Positions 15,426 to 24,029 of a stretch of DNA of 64,000 nt are shown one piece after another. A program made the position numbers and the translations under genes. The DNA is from Streptomyces sp. CC228A (lineage in GTDB: Bacteria > Actinomycetota > Actinomycetes > Streptomycetales > Streptomycetaceae): the NCBI RefSeq assembly GCF_021390935.1, contig NZ_JAJPUI010000003.1, forward strand, positions 124,001-188,000. The letters are read 5' to 3'. The stretch's first letter is position 1. Every line of letters starts with the position of its first letter. Under the pieces are notes generated by a model, which saw nothing but the letters and a program-made list of their open reading frames with translations, was not told where the DNA came from and did no database searches.

Positions 15426-16088
15426 ATGGCCGCACCGACCGTCCCGCAGCCGTCGCCCGAGACGCTCGCCGCCTTCGAGGCCGCGAAGGGGTTCATGCCC
15501 GTGCACGAGGGGCTCGCGCTGTACGCGGCGGCCGTGGAGGCCGGGCGGCTGGGGCTGCCGCTGTTGGAGATCGGCACGTACTGCGGGCGTTCCGCGATCC
15601 TGCTGGCGGACGCGGCGCGGGCGGCCGGGACGGTCGCGGTCACCGTCGACCACCACCGGGGCAGCGAGGAGCAGCAGCCCGGCTGGGAGTACCACGACCC
15701 GGAGGTGGTGGACCCGCAGGTGGGGCTGATGGACACGCTGCCGACGTTCCGGCGCACCCTGCACGCCGCGGGGCTGGAGCCGTACGTCGTCGCCGTCGTG
15801 GGCCGCTCCCCGCAGGTGGCGAAGGTGTGGGCGGGCGAGCTCGGCCTCGTCTTCATCGACGGCGGGCACACCGACGAGCACGCCACCGGCGACTACGAGG
15901 GCTGGGCGCCGCGGGTGGCGCAGGGCGGGCTGCTGGTCGTGCACGACGTCTTCCCGGACCCGGCGGACGAGTTCACCGGCCAGGCCCCGTACCGGGTCTA
16001 CCTGCGGGCGCTGGAGTCCGGGGCGTTCACGGAGGTCTCCGCGACGGACTCGCTGCGTGTCCTGCGCCGCACCGGCCCGGGGATCTGA
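15426..16088 (+). CDS. Class I SAM-dependent methyltransferase (Methyltransf_24 type)
   Basis: 220 residues from ATG 15426. The SAM-binding loop reads LLEIGTYCGRSAILLADAAR (about residues 41-60), followed by VAVTVDHHRGSEEQQPGWE and LGLVFIDGGHTDEHATGDYEGW, which contains the motif with an acidic metal- or substrate-binding site typical of cephalosporin-hydroxylase-like and macrocin-type methyltransferases. The substrate is unknown. The next gene starts 24 bases downstream. Confidence 0.88.
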   Translation: MAAPTVPQPSPETLAAFEAAKGFMPVHEGLALYAAAVEAGRLGLPLLEIGTYCGRSAILLADAARAAGTVAVTVDHHRGSEEQQPGWEYHDPEVVDPQVGLMDTLPTFRRTLHAAGLEPYVVAVVGRSPQVAKVWAGELGLVFIDGGHTDEHATGDYEGWAPRVAQGGLLVVHDVFPDPADEFTGQAPYRVYLRALESGAFTEVSATDSLRVLRRTGPGI

Positions 16089-16112
16089 GGGCGAGACCTT
16101 AGGCTCGGGCCC

Positions 16113-17026
16113 GTGTCCGACCACGTGAACAAGTCCGGCCGCCGCGTCCGCCCCGTGCTCGCGGTCTGCGCCGCCGCCGTGCCGCTGGCCGCCGCCGCGG
16201 TCACCGGCTGGCTCGTCTGGGCGGCGCCCGGCGGCACCGCGCACCACCGGGCGGGCGCCGCGCGCCCCCGCCCGCCGCCGGCCCGTCCGCCTCCGCATCC
16301 GCATCCGCTTCGGCTTCAGCCTCCGCGCCGGGGACGCCGGACGCGTCCCCCGCGCCCCTCGCCGGCAAGGTGGTCGTCATCGACCCGGGGCACAACCCGG
16401 GCAACTTCCGGCACACCAGCGAGATCAACGAGAAGGTCGACGTCGGCACCCACCGCAAGGAGTGCGACACGACCGGGACGGCCGCCGCGAGCGGCTACAC
16501 CGAGGCGGCGTTCACGCTCGACGTCTCGCACCGGCTGCGCGCGCTGCTGCGGGAGCGGGGCGCCACCGTCGTCCTGACCCACGACGCCGACCGCCCGTTC
16601 GGCCCGTGCATCGACGAGCGCGCCCGGATCGGCAACGAGGCCCGCGCCGACGCCGCGGTGTCCGTCCACGCCGACGGCTCCGCCGCCGGCCACCGCGGCC
16701 ACCACGTCATCCTGCCCGCCCTGGTGAAGGCGGGTTCGGCGGACACCGCGCCGATCGTCGGCCCGTCCCGTACTCTCGGGGAGCGCATCGCGGCGGAGTT
16801 CGCCCGGGCGACGGGCTCCTCCCCGGCCAACTACCTCGGCGGCGGGACCGGTCTGGACGTACGGAAGGACCTCGGCGGACTGAACCTGTCCACCGTCCCC
16901 AAGGTGTTCGTCGAATGCGGCAACATGCGCGACCCGGATGACGCCGCGTCACTGGAGGACCCGGCGTGGCGCCAGAAGGCGGCGCGCGGGATCGCGGACG
17001 GCATCACGACCTACCTGCTCGGGTAG
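16113..17026 (+). CDS. N-acetylmuramoyl-L-alanine amidase (Amidase_3), frame broken at 16265-16269
   Basis: The N-terminus (from GTG 16113) has a basic start and one membrane anchor (PVLAVCAAAVPLAAAAVTGW). The catalytic domain lies one frame over and runs to 17026: VVVIDPGHNPG with a zinc His, the Glu-containing YTEAAFTLDVSHRLRALL, VSVHADGS with another zinc His, and VFVECGNMRD with the catalytic Glu. Adding one C to the five-C run at 16265-16269 joins the frames and gives a smooth Ser-Ala linker (GPSASASAS...APGTPDASPAP). The enzyme cleaves the amide between MurNAc and L-Ala in peptidoglycan, outside the membrane. A start at GTG 16370 would lose both the anchor and the first beta-strand. I read the break as sequence error, not decay. 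Confidence 0.8.
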
Positions 17027-17123
17027 ACCGACCGGACGATACATTCGTCCGTACGATGGGGCCGCCCCCGTACATCGCGCCACCCCTGATGACGACGACA
17101 CTGACTGACGAAGGACTTATCAC

Positions 17124-17983
17124 GTGAACATCCGCTCCCTCACTCGAGGCGACGGCGTGGTGATCGGAGCAGCGGTGGTGCTGTTCATCGCCTCGTTCCT
17201 CAGCTTGTACAGCTACGAGTGCCAGGCCGGGTTCCCCTGCGAGAAGGCCAACGCATGGGACAGCCTGGGCCTGGTGATGAGCATCCACATCGCCGGCATC
17301 GCCGGCGCGGCCCTCATCGTGGTCTCCCGGGCCCTGCCCGGGCGCAAGGTGGTGAACCTCGACCTCGGCCAGTTCGGTGTCGCCCTCACCGTCTTCTCGC
17401 TGTGGACGGCGTTCTGGACCATCATCGACGCGCCCTCCGCCGGCGCCGGCCTCATCCTGGGCCTGCTCGCCGCGATCGCCCTGGCCGCCGGCGCCGTCGC
17501 CTCCCCGATGGTGGGCGCGCTGAAGGCGCCGCTCGTCAGCGCGACGCCGAAGCCGCAGGGCGCCGCAGCCGCGCCGCCGCCGTACGGCGGCCAGCCGGGC
17601 GCCCCGGCGGCCGGCGGCTACGGGTACCCGGGCGGCGCCGCCCCCAGCCGTACCCCGGCGCCGGCACCTCCGGCGGCGGGTACGGGTACCCCGGCGGGCA
17701 GGCCGCCCCGGACCCGGCCGCGCAGGGCGCCTCCCAGGGCGGTCAGGCGCAGGCCGCGGCCGCGCCGGAGCCCGCCCCGGCCGCCGACTTCGCGCCGTTC
17801 TGGTTCGCCGTGCCGGTGGCGCGCCCGCTGTACGCGGAGGACGGCTCGGGCACGCCGGTCGCGGACCTCGCCCCGGGCACCTGGTACCTGGCGGTCGAGC
17901 AGCGGGGCGCGGCCCTGGTCGCCCAGACGCAGGACGGCCGCCGCGGCGTCCTCCAGGACACCACGGGCATCCAGCGCGGCTGA
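17124..17983 (+). CDS. Membrane protein with C-terminal SH3-like domain, frame broken at 17641-17645
   Basis: From GTG 17124 there are four hydrophobic segments (VVIGAAVVLFIASFL, MSIHIAGIAGAALIVVS, FGVALTVFSLWTAFW, LILGLLAAIALAAGAVASP), as in DUF5336-like actinobacterial membrane proteins, then a Gly/Pro/Tyr-rich linker (GYGYPGG twice). The final domain, one frame over, reads FAPFWFAVPVARPLYAEDG...GTWYLAVEQRGAALVAQTQDGRRGVLQDTTGIQRG, an SH3-like beta-barrel. Adding one C at 17641-17645 joins the two as AAPPQPYPGAG. The role is unknown. The gene starts 97 bases after the amidase and ends at a strong terminator. Confidence 0.75.
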
Positions 17984-18000
17984 CCCCCCGCCGGAGAGCA

Positions 18001-18057
18001 CACGGCGAAGGGCCCGCCTCCCGGGTCGGTGACCGGGGAGGCGGGCCCTTCGCCGTG
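18001..18057. terminator. Bidirectional terminator, 22-bp perfect stem
   Basis: Bases 18001-18022 pair perfectly with 18036-18057 (13-base loop). It lies between two convergent genes ending at 17983 (+) and 18062 (-), so it serves both. Confidence 0.9.
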
Positions 18058-18061
18058 CCGT

Positions 18062-19141
18062 TCAGGCGGGGCAGCAGTCGGGGGGCAGGCCCTCGGGGAG
18101 GCCCGTCCCGCCGAACACGGTCGTCGTCGCCTCGTGGCCGCCGAGCGCGGCGACGGCCAGCAGCAGGGAGCCCGCCGTCCAGGCGGTGAGCTCCTCCGGC
18201 CACACGGCCCGGTCGCCCTCGAAGACGTACCCCGTCCAGTACATGCCGTTCTCGGCCCGCAGATGGGTGATGGAGCGGAGGATCTCCACGGCCCGGTCGG
18301 ACTCGCCCATCGCCCACAGCGCCAGCGCGAGTTCGCAGCTCTCCCCGCCGGTGACCCAGGGGTTCGGGACGACGCAGCGCACGCCGAGCCCCGGGACCAC
18401 GAACTCGTCCCAGCGGGACTCGATGCGCTCCTTCGCCGCCGCGCCGGTCACGGCGCCGCCGAGGACCGGGTAGTACCAGTCCATCGAGTAGCGGCTCTTG
18501 TCCAGGAAGCGGTCCTCGTGGTGCCGGATCGCGTGCGCGAGGGCGCCGGTCGCCAGCTCCCAGTCCGGCTGCGGGTCCTCGCGGGTCTCCGCGATGGCGA
18601 GGGCGCAGCGCAGCGCCTGGTGCAGGGAGGAGGAGCCGGTCAGCAGGGCGTCCGTGACGGGGGTGCCGTCGGGCTCCCGCTTCCAGCCGATCTGGCCGCC
18701 CGGCTGCTGGAGGCGCAGGACGAACTCGACGGCCGCGTAGACGGTGGGCCACATGCGGTCGAGGAACGCGTCGTCGCCCGTGGAGAGGTAGTGGTGCCAG
18801 ACGCCGGCGGCTACGTACCCGCAGAAGTTGGTCTCGCGTGAGCGGTCCGTCGGCCGGTCGGCGTCGCCGTCGTGGTAGGCGGCGTACCAGGAGCCGTCGT
18901 CGTTCTGGTGGCGGGCCAGCCACGCGTAGGCGCGGGCGGCGGCCTCGTGCTCCCCGGCCGCGTCGAGCGCCATGGCGGCCTCGACGTGGTCCCACGGGTC
19001 GAGGTGGTGGCCGCGGAACCAGGGGATGGCGCCGCTGTCCCGCTGGACGGCGAGGATGCCCTGGACGGTCAGGGCGGCCTGCTCGGCCGTCAGGACGCCG
19101 GGCAGGGTGAGGTGTTCGGTGCGCTGCTCCTGCGACGTCAC
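18062..19141 (-). CDS. Alpha/alpha-barrel protein (prenyltransferase / glycoside hydrolase-like)
   Basis: 359 residues from GTG 19141, which overlaps the preceding stop as GTGA. Repeated helical hairpins with aromatic and acidic turns are visible: RDSGAIPWFRGHHLDPWDHVEAAMAL, LARHQNDDGSWYAAY, RETNFCGYVAAGVWHHYL, RLQQPGGQIGWKRE, PNPWVTGGESCELALALWAMG. This resembles the alpha6/alpha6 toroid of glucoamylase-like and prenyltransferase-like proteins. The reaction is unclear; Asp and Glu residues in conserved turns allow a glycosidase. It is the last gene of an operon with a methyltransferase and a glycosyltransferase, suggesting a shared role in a glycan or glycolipid. Confidence 0.8.
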   Translation of the reverse strand: MTSQEQRTEHLTLPGVLTAEQAALTVQGILAVQRDSGAIPWFRGHHLDPWDHVEAAMALDAAGEHEAAARAYAWLARHQNDDGSWYAAYHDGDADRPTDRSRETNFCGYVAAGVWHHYLSTGDDAFLDRMWPTVYAAVEFVLRLQQPGGQIGWKREPDGTPVTDALLTGSSSLHQALRCALAIAETREDPQPDWELATGALAHAIRHHEDRFLDKSRYSMDWYYPVLGGAVTGAAAKERIESRWDEFVVPGLGVRCVVPNPWVTGGESCELALALWAMGESDRAVEILRSITHLRAENGMYWTGYVFEGDRAVWPEELTAWTAGSLLLAVAALGGHEATTTVFGGTGLPEGLPPDCCPA

Positions 19142-19872
19142 TGCGCGGCGCCCGACGGGAGGTGCGGCTTGGTCGCGTACACCACGAAGCTCTTGCCCAT
19201 GACGGGGTTGAGCGCGTTCTCGGCGAGCCGGGTGAGCAGCGGCTTCTTCATGATGTCCCAGACGAGCAGCTTGTGGTAGGCGCGGACCGGCAGGGCCTTG
19301 TCGTTGTCGACGCCGAAGGCGCACTTCAACCACCAGTACGGCGAGTGCAGCGCGTGCGCGTGGTGGCTGCCGTACGGGCGCAGGCCGGCCTCGCGGATCC
19401 GGCCGAGGAGTTCGTCCGCCTTGTAGATGCGGATGTGCCCGCCCTCCACCTCGTGGTACGCGTCGGACAGCGCCCAGCAGACCTTCTCCGGTCCGTAGCG
19501 GGGGACGGTGACGGCGATGCGGCCGCCGGGCTTGAGGACGCGGACCATCTCGGCGAGGACGCCCTTGTCGTCAGGGATGTGCTCCATCACCTCGGAGATG
19601 ATCACGACGTCGAAGGAGGCGTCGGGGAAGGGCAGGCTGAGGGCGTCGCCCTCCATGGCCGTGGCGGTGGCGCCCGCGGGGGCCTCGCCCGCCTCCTTCA
19701 TGGCCGCGAACCACGTGGCGACCTCGCGGATCTCGTCGCCGTTGCGGTCGAGGGCCACGACCTGCGCGCCGCGCCGGTAGCACTCGAAGGCGTGCCGTCC
19801 GGCTCCGCAGCCCAGGTCGAGGACACGGTCGCCGGGGGCGAGCGGGAAGCGGGTGAAGTCGACGGTCAGCAC
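19138..19872 (-). CDS. Class I SAM-dependent methyltransferase
   Basis: 244 residues from ATG 19872. SAM motifs: RVLDLGCGAGRHAFEC (motif I), VVALDRNGDEI, and SFDVVIISEVMEHIPDD (post-I/II region), followed by VRVLKPGGRIAVTVPR. It is of the Methyltransf_11/25 type and cytoplasmic. The gene starts 30 bases downstream of the glycosyltransferase stop and overlaps the next gene by four bases, so all three are co-transcribed. The substrate is unknown. Confidence 0.9.
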   Translation of the reverse strand: MLTVDFTRFPLAPGDRVLDLGCGAGRHAFECYRRGAQVVALDRNGDEIREVATWFAAMKEAGEAPAGATATAMEGDALSLPFPDASFDVVIISEVMEHIPDDKGVLAEMVRVLKPGGRIAVTVPRYGPEKVCWALSDAYHEVEGGHIRIYKADELLGRIREAGLRPYGSHHAHALHSPYWWLKCAFGVDNDKALPVRAYHKLLVWDIMKKPLLTRLAENALNPVMGKSFVVYATKPHLPSGAAQ

Positions 19873-19902
19873 GGGGACGGCCTGCTTTCGGGGTGGGTGG
19901 GG

Positions 19903-21252
19903 TTACGGGGTGCGGACGGCGCCGTGGCACGCCGCGGCGACGGCCGCGCGGTACTGCTCGGCGGTGCCCTGGGCCGCGCGCGCCCAGGTGAACCGCTCCA
20001 GCACGCGGGCGCGCCCGGCCGCGCCGAGGCGGGCGCGCAGGTCCGCGCCGCCGGGGCCGAGGAGCCGGCCGAGGGCGGCGGCCAGGGCTCCGGCGTCGCC
20101 GGGCGGGACGGCCAGGCAGGTCTCGCCGTCCGGTCCCGCGACCTCCGGGATGGCGCCGCCGGTCGTGGCGACCAGCGGGGTGCCGGTGGCCATGGCCTCG
20201 GCGGCCGGCAGGGAGAAGCCCTCGTAGAGGGAGGGCACGCAGGCGACCTGGGCGCCCCGCACGAGGTCGACGAGCTCGGCGTCGCTGATGCCCTTGACGA
20301 ACCGGACGGCGCCTTCGAGGCCGTACTGCTCGACGGCCCGGGCGACGGGCCCCTCCTCCGCGCGCCGGCCGACGACGACGAGGTGCGCCTCGGGGACGTC
20401 CGCCCGGAGCTTGGCGAGGGCCTCGACGAGGAACACCAGCCCCTTGAGGGGGACGTCGGCGCTGGACGTGGTGACGATCCGGCCCGGCACCTCGGGGACG
20501 GACGGGTCCGGCTTCCAGAGGTCGGTGTCGGCGCCGATGTGCACGACGTGGACGCGGTCCGGGCGCACCCCGAGGTGGTCGACGATCTCCTGGCGGGAGG
20601 AGCCGGAGACGGTGAGGACGGACGGGAGGCGTCGGGCGACCCGCTTCTGCATGCGGGTGAAGGCGTACCAGCGGCGGACCGAGGCGCGGCGCTTCCAGTC
20701 CCGGGCGGCGTCCAGCTCCAGTTGCCGGTCGACGGTGATCGGGTGGTGGATGGTGGTGACGAGGGGCGCGCCGAGCGCCTTCGGGCCGCCGAGGAGGCCG
20801 TAGCCGAGGGTCTGGTTGTCGTGGACGACGTCGAAGTCGCCGCGGCGGGCGGCCAGGAGGCGGCGGGCGCGGAGGCTGAACGTGAGCGGTTCGGGGAAGC
20901 CGCCGGTCCACATGGTGGCGACTTCGAGCGCGTCGATCCAGTCGCGGTACTCATCGCGCCCGGGGGTGCGGAACGGGTCGGGCTGCCGGTAGAGGTCGAG
21001 GCTGGGCAGCGCGGTGAGGGTCGCGCTGCCGGGGGCGTCGGCGACGGGGTCGAGCACGGGGTACGGCTGGGCGCCGACCACCTCGACGTGGTGGCCGAGG
21101 TGCGCGAGCTCGCGGGCGAGGTGGCGTACGTAGACGCCCTGGCCGCCGCAGAACGGGTTGCCCTTGTAGGTGAGGAGGGCGATGCGCAGCGGGCGCTCGC
21201 CGGCCGTCGCCGGGCCCGTGCGGGGGCCTGCTTCCATGGCCTCAGCGGTCAC
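19903..21252 (-). CDS. GT4-family glycosyltransferase
   Basis: 449 residues from ATG 21252 (ATG 21237 is an alternative). The N-terminal Rossmann domain starts RIALLTYKGNPFCGGQGVYVRHLARELA, with the GGxGxY donor-loop motif; DFDVVHDNQTLGYGL and TTIHHPITVDRQ follow. The C-terminal domain has the GT4 EX7E-type site in CVPSLYEGFSLPAAEAMATGTPLVAT. It is a retaining transferase using a nucleotide sugar. First gene of a three-gene operon whose promoter region holds a KstR-type operator shared with the divergent TetR gene. Confidence 0.9.
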   Translation of the reverse strand: MTAEAMEAGPRTGPATAGERPLRIALLTYKGNPFCGGQGVYVRHLARELAHLGHHVEVVGAQPYPVLDPVADAPGSATLTALPSLDLYRQPDPFRTPGRDEYRDWIDALEVATMWTGGFPEPLTFSLRARRLLAARRGDFDVVHDNQTLGYGLLGGPKALGAPLVTTIHHPITVDRQLELDAARDWKRRASVRRWYAFTRMQKRVARRLPSVLTVSGSSRQEIVDHLGVRPDRVHVVHIGADTDLWKPDPSVPEVPGRIVTTSSADVPLKGLVFLVEALAKLRADVPEAHLVVVGRRAEEGPVARAVEQYGLEGAVRFVKGISDAELVDLVRGAQVACVPSLYEGFSLPAAEAMATGTPLVATTGGAIPEVAGPDGETCLAVPPGDAGALAAALGRLLGPGGADLRARLGAAGRARVLERFTWARAAQGTAEQYRAAVAAACHGAVRTP

Positions 21253-21306
21253 TCGCGGCCCCCTTCGGCTGAACGTTTCGGCGGAGCGTAACCGGTGGCG
21301 CTAATC

Positions 21307-21320
21307 TGGAACAAGTTACA
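21307..21320. promoter_or_regulatory. KstR-type operator
   Basis: TGGAACAAGTTACA fits the KstR consensus TNNAACNNGTTNNA at every fixed position. It lies between the glycosyltransferase operon (start 21252, minus) and the TetR gene (start 21485, plus), whose product resembles KstR. Autoregulation plus control of the operon is the simple reading. Confidence 0.75.
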
Positions 21321-21484
21321 GAGTCGGGCGCTGGTGATCTCTCGCGGAGCATTGAATCTACCGGCAGGTAGCGCCGCTGTAAGGGCTGGATCAGGTGATT
21401 CCCGCCACGGCGCCGGGCGGCGTGATCACGCCGCCACGGGAACGGACAGCACGGACGGCACGACGCAGGATCGACGGGGGCTCC

Positions 21485-22096
21485 ATGACAGCGGACAGCC
21501 GGACGGCGCCGCCCGGCGCCGCGGCGGCACCGGCGGCCGCACGCACGGAGCGGCAGGCCGCGCGGCGCCGCCGGATCCTCCAGGCCAGCGCCGGGCTCGC
21601 GGCGCGCGGCGGCTTCGACGCGGTGCAGATGCGGGAGGTCGCGGAGGAGGCGGGGGTGGCCCTGGGCACCCTGTACCGCTACTTCCCCTCCAAGGTGCAC
21701 CTCCTGGTCGCCACGATGCAGGACCAGTTGGACGCCCTGCACGCGACGCTGCGCAAGCGGCCTCCGGGCGGCGCCGGCCCCGGCGAGCGGGTGAGCCGGA
21801 CCCTCATGCGGGCCTTCCGCGCCCTCCAGCGGGAACCCCGGCTCGCGGAGGCGATGCTGCGGGCACTGACCTTCGCCGACCGCAGCGCGAGCACCGAGGT
21901 GGACACCGTGTCCCGGCGGACGACCGCGATCATCCTGGACGCGATGCGGGTGGAGCAGCCGACCGGGGAGCAGCTCGCGGCGGTGCGGGTGGTGGAGCAC
22001 ACCTGGTACGCGGCGCTGGTGGCCTGGCTCTCGGGACGTGCCTCCCTCGCCCAGGTCAGGGCGGACATCGAGACGGCCTGCCGCCTGCTGGACTGA
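21485..22096 (+). CDS. TetR-family regulator, KstR-like
   Basis: 203 residues from ATG 21485. The DNA-binding domain runs over about residues 25-75: RRILQASAGLAARGGFDAVQMREVAEEAGVALGTLYRYFPSKVHLLVA. The phrases GGFDAVQMREVA and GTLYRYFPSK with HLLVA are characteristic of KstR, the repressor of sterol catabolism in mycobacteria. The helical C-terminal ligand domain has no recognisable ligand signature. A perfect KstR-type site stands in the divergent promoter region. Streptomyces generally lack full cholesterol catabolism, so its ligand may be another acyl-CoA or lipid. Confidence 0.88.
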   Translation: MTADSRTAPPGAAAAPAAARTERQAARRRRILQASAGLAARGGFDAVQMREVAEEAGVALGTLYRYFPSKVHLLVATMQDQLDALHATLRKRPPGGAGPGERVSRTLMRAFRALQREPRLAEAMLRALTFADRSASTEVDTVSRRTTAIILDAMRVEQPTGEQLAAVRVVEHTWYAALVAWLSGRASLAQVRADIETACRLLD

Positions 22097-22163
22097 GGCG
22101 CCGCCCGGCAAGGGCGACAGGGGGCAGGGCCGGCGAGGGCGCGGCGGGCGGCCCGGTCTCGGC

Positions 22164-22290
22164 GAGGGCACTGCGGGCGGCCCGGTCGGCGAGCGCACTG
22201 CGGACGGCCCGGTCAGCGAGCGCACTGCGGACGGCCCGGTCAGCGAGCGCACTGCGGACGGCCCGGTCAGCGAGCGCACTGCGGGCGTCC
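22164..22290. repeat. 27-bp minisatellite
   Basis: A GCGAGCGCACTGCGGACGGC-containing unit recurs every 27 bp (GAGCGCACTG at 22191, 22218, 22245 and 22272, with a diverged first copy). Because 27 is a multiple of three, open frames run through it on both strands, but none is a credible gene. Confidence 0.85.
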
Positions 22291-22350
22291 GAGGGAAGCA
22301 GCAGACGGCCGAGGAAGCAGCAGACGCCCTCCATCCTGCGTTCGGCGTCC

Positions 22351-22427
22351 GGCACCCGGCACCCGGCACCGGCACCCGGCACCCGGCACCCGGCACCCGG
22401 CACCCGGCACCCGGCACCCGGCACCCG
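22351..22427. repeat. 7-bp GGCACCC microsatellite
   Basis: About eleven head-to-tail copies of GGCACCC, with one shortened unit near 22369. It lies between the TetR gene and the cobalamin riboswitch and is a likely slippage hot spot. Confidence 0.9.
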
Positions 22428-22514
22428 AGGGGAGCGTCCGGCATCCGAGGAAGGCAGCGGGCGTCCGGGGGAAGCGTCCGGCCCCTCCCGACGCCGACCT
22501 GACCCGCGGGTAAA

Positions 22515-22640
22515 GTGAGCCCGTCGCTTCATGCCCGTACGGGGGGAAGCCGGTGCAAATCCGGCGCTGATCCCGCAACCGTGAACCACCGCCCGGTGGT
22601 GAGCCGGAATGCCTCGTCCGGGTCTGACCGGCTCGCGTCT
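22515..22640 (+). promoter_or_regulatory. Cobalamin (adenosylcobalamin) riboswitch
   Basis: The conserved core is present: GGGGGGAAGCCGGTGCAAATC, then GCGCTGATCCCGCAACCGTGA, and the B12 box GAGCCGGAATGCCT at 22601-22614. The leader continues about 100 bases to the ribosome site GGAGGAG (22722-22728) of the next gene; a CCGGGG/CCCCGG stem (22706-22711 with 22718-22723) overlaps that site, which suggests control of translation. The switch should shut the downstream secreted-protein and ECF operon when B12 is plentiful. Confidence 0.93.
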
Positions 22641-22739
22641 CCGGGAACCGCCCGGGGACCGGCACCGTCGAGGAACTGCGGAGCCGAGCCTGGTGCCGCC
22701 GCGCGCCGGGGCCCGGCCCCCGGAGGAGAGGCACCCGCC

Positions 22740-24023
22740 ATGACCACCGTCCGCCGCCGCCGCGCCGCCGCGGCGTTCGCCGCCGGCACCGTGCTCCTCA
22801 CGGGCGCCGCCGGGGCGCTCGCGCCCGCCGCCCACGCGGCCCCGTCGCCTGCCGCCGCACCGCCCGGCACCGGGCTCTACGGCACCAAGGACCCGCAGTG
22901 GGACGGCGTCTTCCGCCAGTCGCTGGCCTTCCTGGCCCAGCAGGCGACGGGGGTCGAGCCCGCGGAGGAGGCCGTCGGCTGGCTGCTGGCGCAGCAGTGC
23001 GACAACGGCGGCTTCCCCTCGTACCGCGCCGACACCTCCGCGCCGTGCCCCGCCGACCAGCCGCTCGACAGCAACGCGACCGCCCTCGCCCTCCAGGCCC
23101 TGAAGGGCGTCGACAGCCACGGGGACGAGCCCGCCAAGGCCAGGGAGAAGGCCAAGGGCTGGCTGCGGGGCAACCAGAACAAGGACGGCGGCTGGGGCTT
23201 CAACCCCGGCTTCCCCAGCGACGCCAACTCCACCTCCCTCGCGATCGGCGCCCTCGCCTCGACCGGCGAGCGGCCCGGTGACGTGCTCTCCGCCGACGGC
23301 AAGAGCCCCTACGACGCGCTGCTCGCCTTCGCCGTGCCCTGCACCGCGGGCAAGGGCCCGGGGGCCTTCGCCTACCAGCCCGGCAAGGGCGGCGAGCTGG
23401 TGCCGAACGACGACGCGACGGCCGCCGCCGTTCTCGGCGGCCTCGGCAAGCACCTGCTGGCCAAGGGCATCGAGCCGGGGCAGCAGCCGAGCTGCGAGGA
23501 CCCCGCCAAGCCGTCCGCCGAGCGGGCCGCCCGCAACGGCGCCGCGTACCTGGCCTCCGTCCTGGAGTCCAAGGGCCACATCCCGCTGCCGCCCGTGCCC
23601 GGCGCCACCGAGGCCCCCGCGGACCGGCCCGACCTGGGCAACACGGCGGACGCGGTCGTCGCGCTGTACGCCGCCGGGCACGGGGACAAGGCCGCCAAGG
23701 CGGTGGAGCTGCTGAAGAAGGACGGGCCCGCCTGGGCGAAGGAGGCAGGGCCCGCCGCCTACGCGCAGCTCGTGCTCGCCGCCCGCGCCGCCGGCGCCGA
23801 CCCCCGCGACTTCGGCGGCACCGACCTCGTACGGGAGCTGAACGCGACCGGCCCGAAGCCCGCGTCCACGCCCGAGGAGCGGGCGCAGGAGAAGGCGGAG
23901 GCCGAGAAGAAGGCGCAGGAGGAGGAGGGCTACGGCGTCGGCTTCTGGCTGGTGATCGGGGCGTTCGCCCTCGCCGGCGTGGGCATCGGCTTCCTGCTGA
24001 GCGGGCGCGGCAAGAAGCGGTAG
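22740..24023 (+). CDS. Secreted membrane-anchored alpha/alpha-barrel protein, candidate surface cobalamin binder
   Basis: 427 residues from ATG 22740 with GGAGGAGAGG upstream. Signal peptide about residues 1-34 (RRRR, hydrophobic core, AHAAPS). The body shows prenyltransferase/squalene-cyclase-like helical repeats: QQCDNGGFPSYR, DSNATALALQAL, NQNKDGGWGFNPG, DANSTSLAIGAL, NDDATAAAVLGGL and NTADAVVALYAAG. The end is a charged helix (EERAQEKAEAEKKAQEEE) then one membrane helix and GRGKKR, so the domain sits on the outer face of the membrane. No terpene-cyclase DxDD motif is seen. It is first in a B12-riboswitch operon with an ECF transporter. The alpha6/alpha6 barrel is also the alpha-domain fold of intrinsic factor and transcobalamin; a capture role is my inference. 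Confidence 0.85.
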   Translation: MTTVRRRRAAAAFAAGTVLLTGAAGALAPAAHAAPSPAAAPPGTGLYGTKDPQWDGVFRQSLAFLAQQATGVEPAEEAVGWLLAQQCDNGGFPSYRADTSAPCPADQPLDSNATALALQALKGVDSHGDEPAKAREKAKGWLRGNQNKDGGWGFNPGFPSDANSTSLAIGALASTGERPGDVLSADGKSPYDALLAFAVPCTAGKGPGAFAYQPGKGGELVPNDDATAAAVLGGLGKHLLAKGIEPGQQPSCEDPAKPSAERAARNGAAYLASVLESKGHIPLPPVPGATEAPADRPDLGNTADAVVALYAAGHGDKAAKAVELLKKDGPAWAKEAGPAAYAQLVLAARAAGADPRDFGGTDLVRELNATGPKPASTPEERAQEKAEAEKKAQEEEGYGVGFWLVIGAFALAGVGIGFLLSGRGKKR

Positions 24024-24029
24024 CAGCCA

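Noticed and set aside
16370..17026. Amidase starting at GTG 16370 as a cytoplasmic enzyme
   Set aside because: It would lack the first beta-strand residues and any export signal. A matching membrane-anchored N-terminus lies just upstream in the other frame.
22164..22427. CRISPR array
   Set aside because: Repeats are head-to-tail without unique spacers, and no cas genes are present. The same holds for the 28-, 43- and 132-bp repeats.
23260..23700. Terpene cyclase function for the alpha/alpha-barrel protein
   Set aside because: The protein is exported and anchored, has no DxDD or DDxxD motif, and is under a B12 riboswitch.
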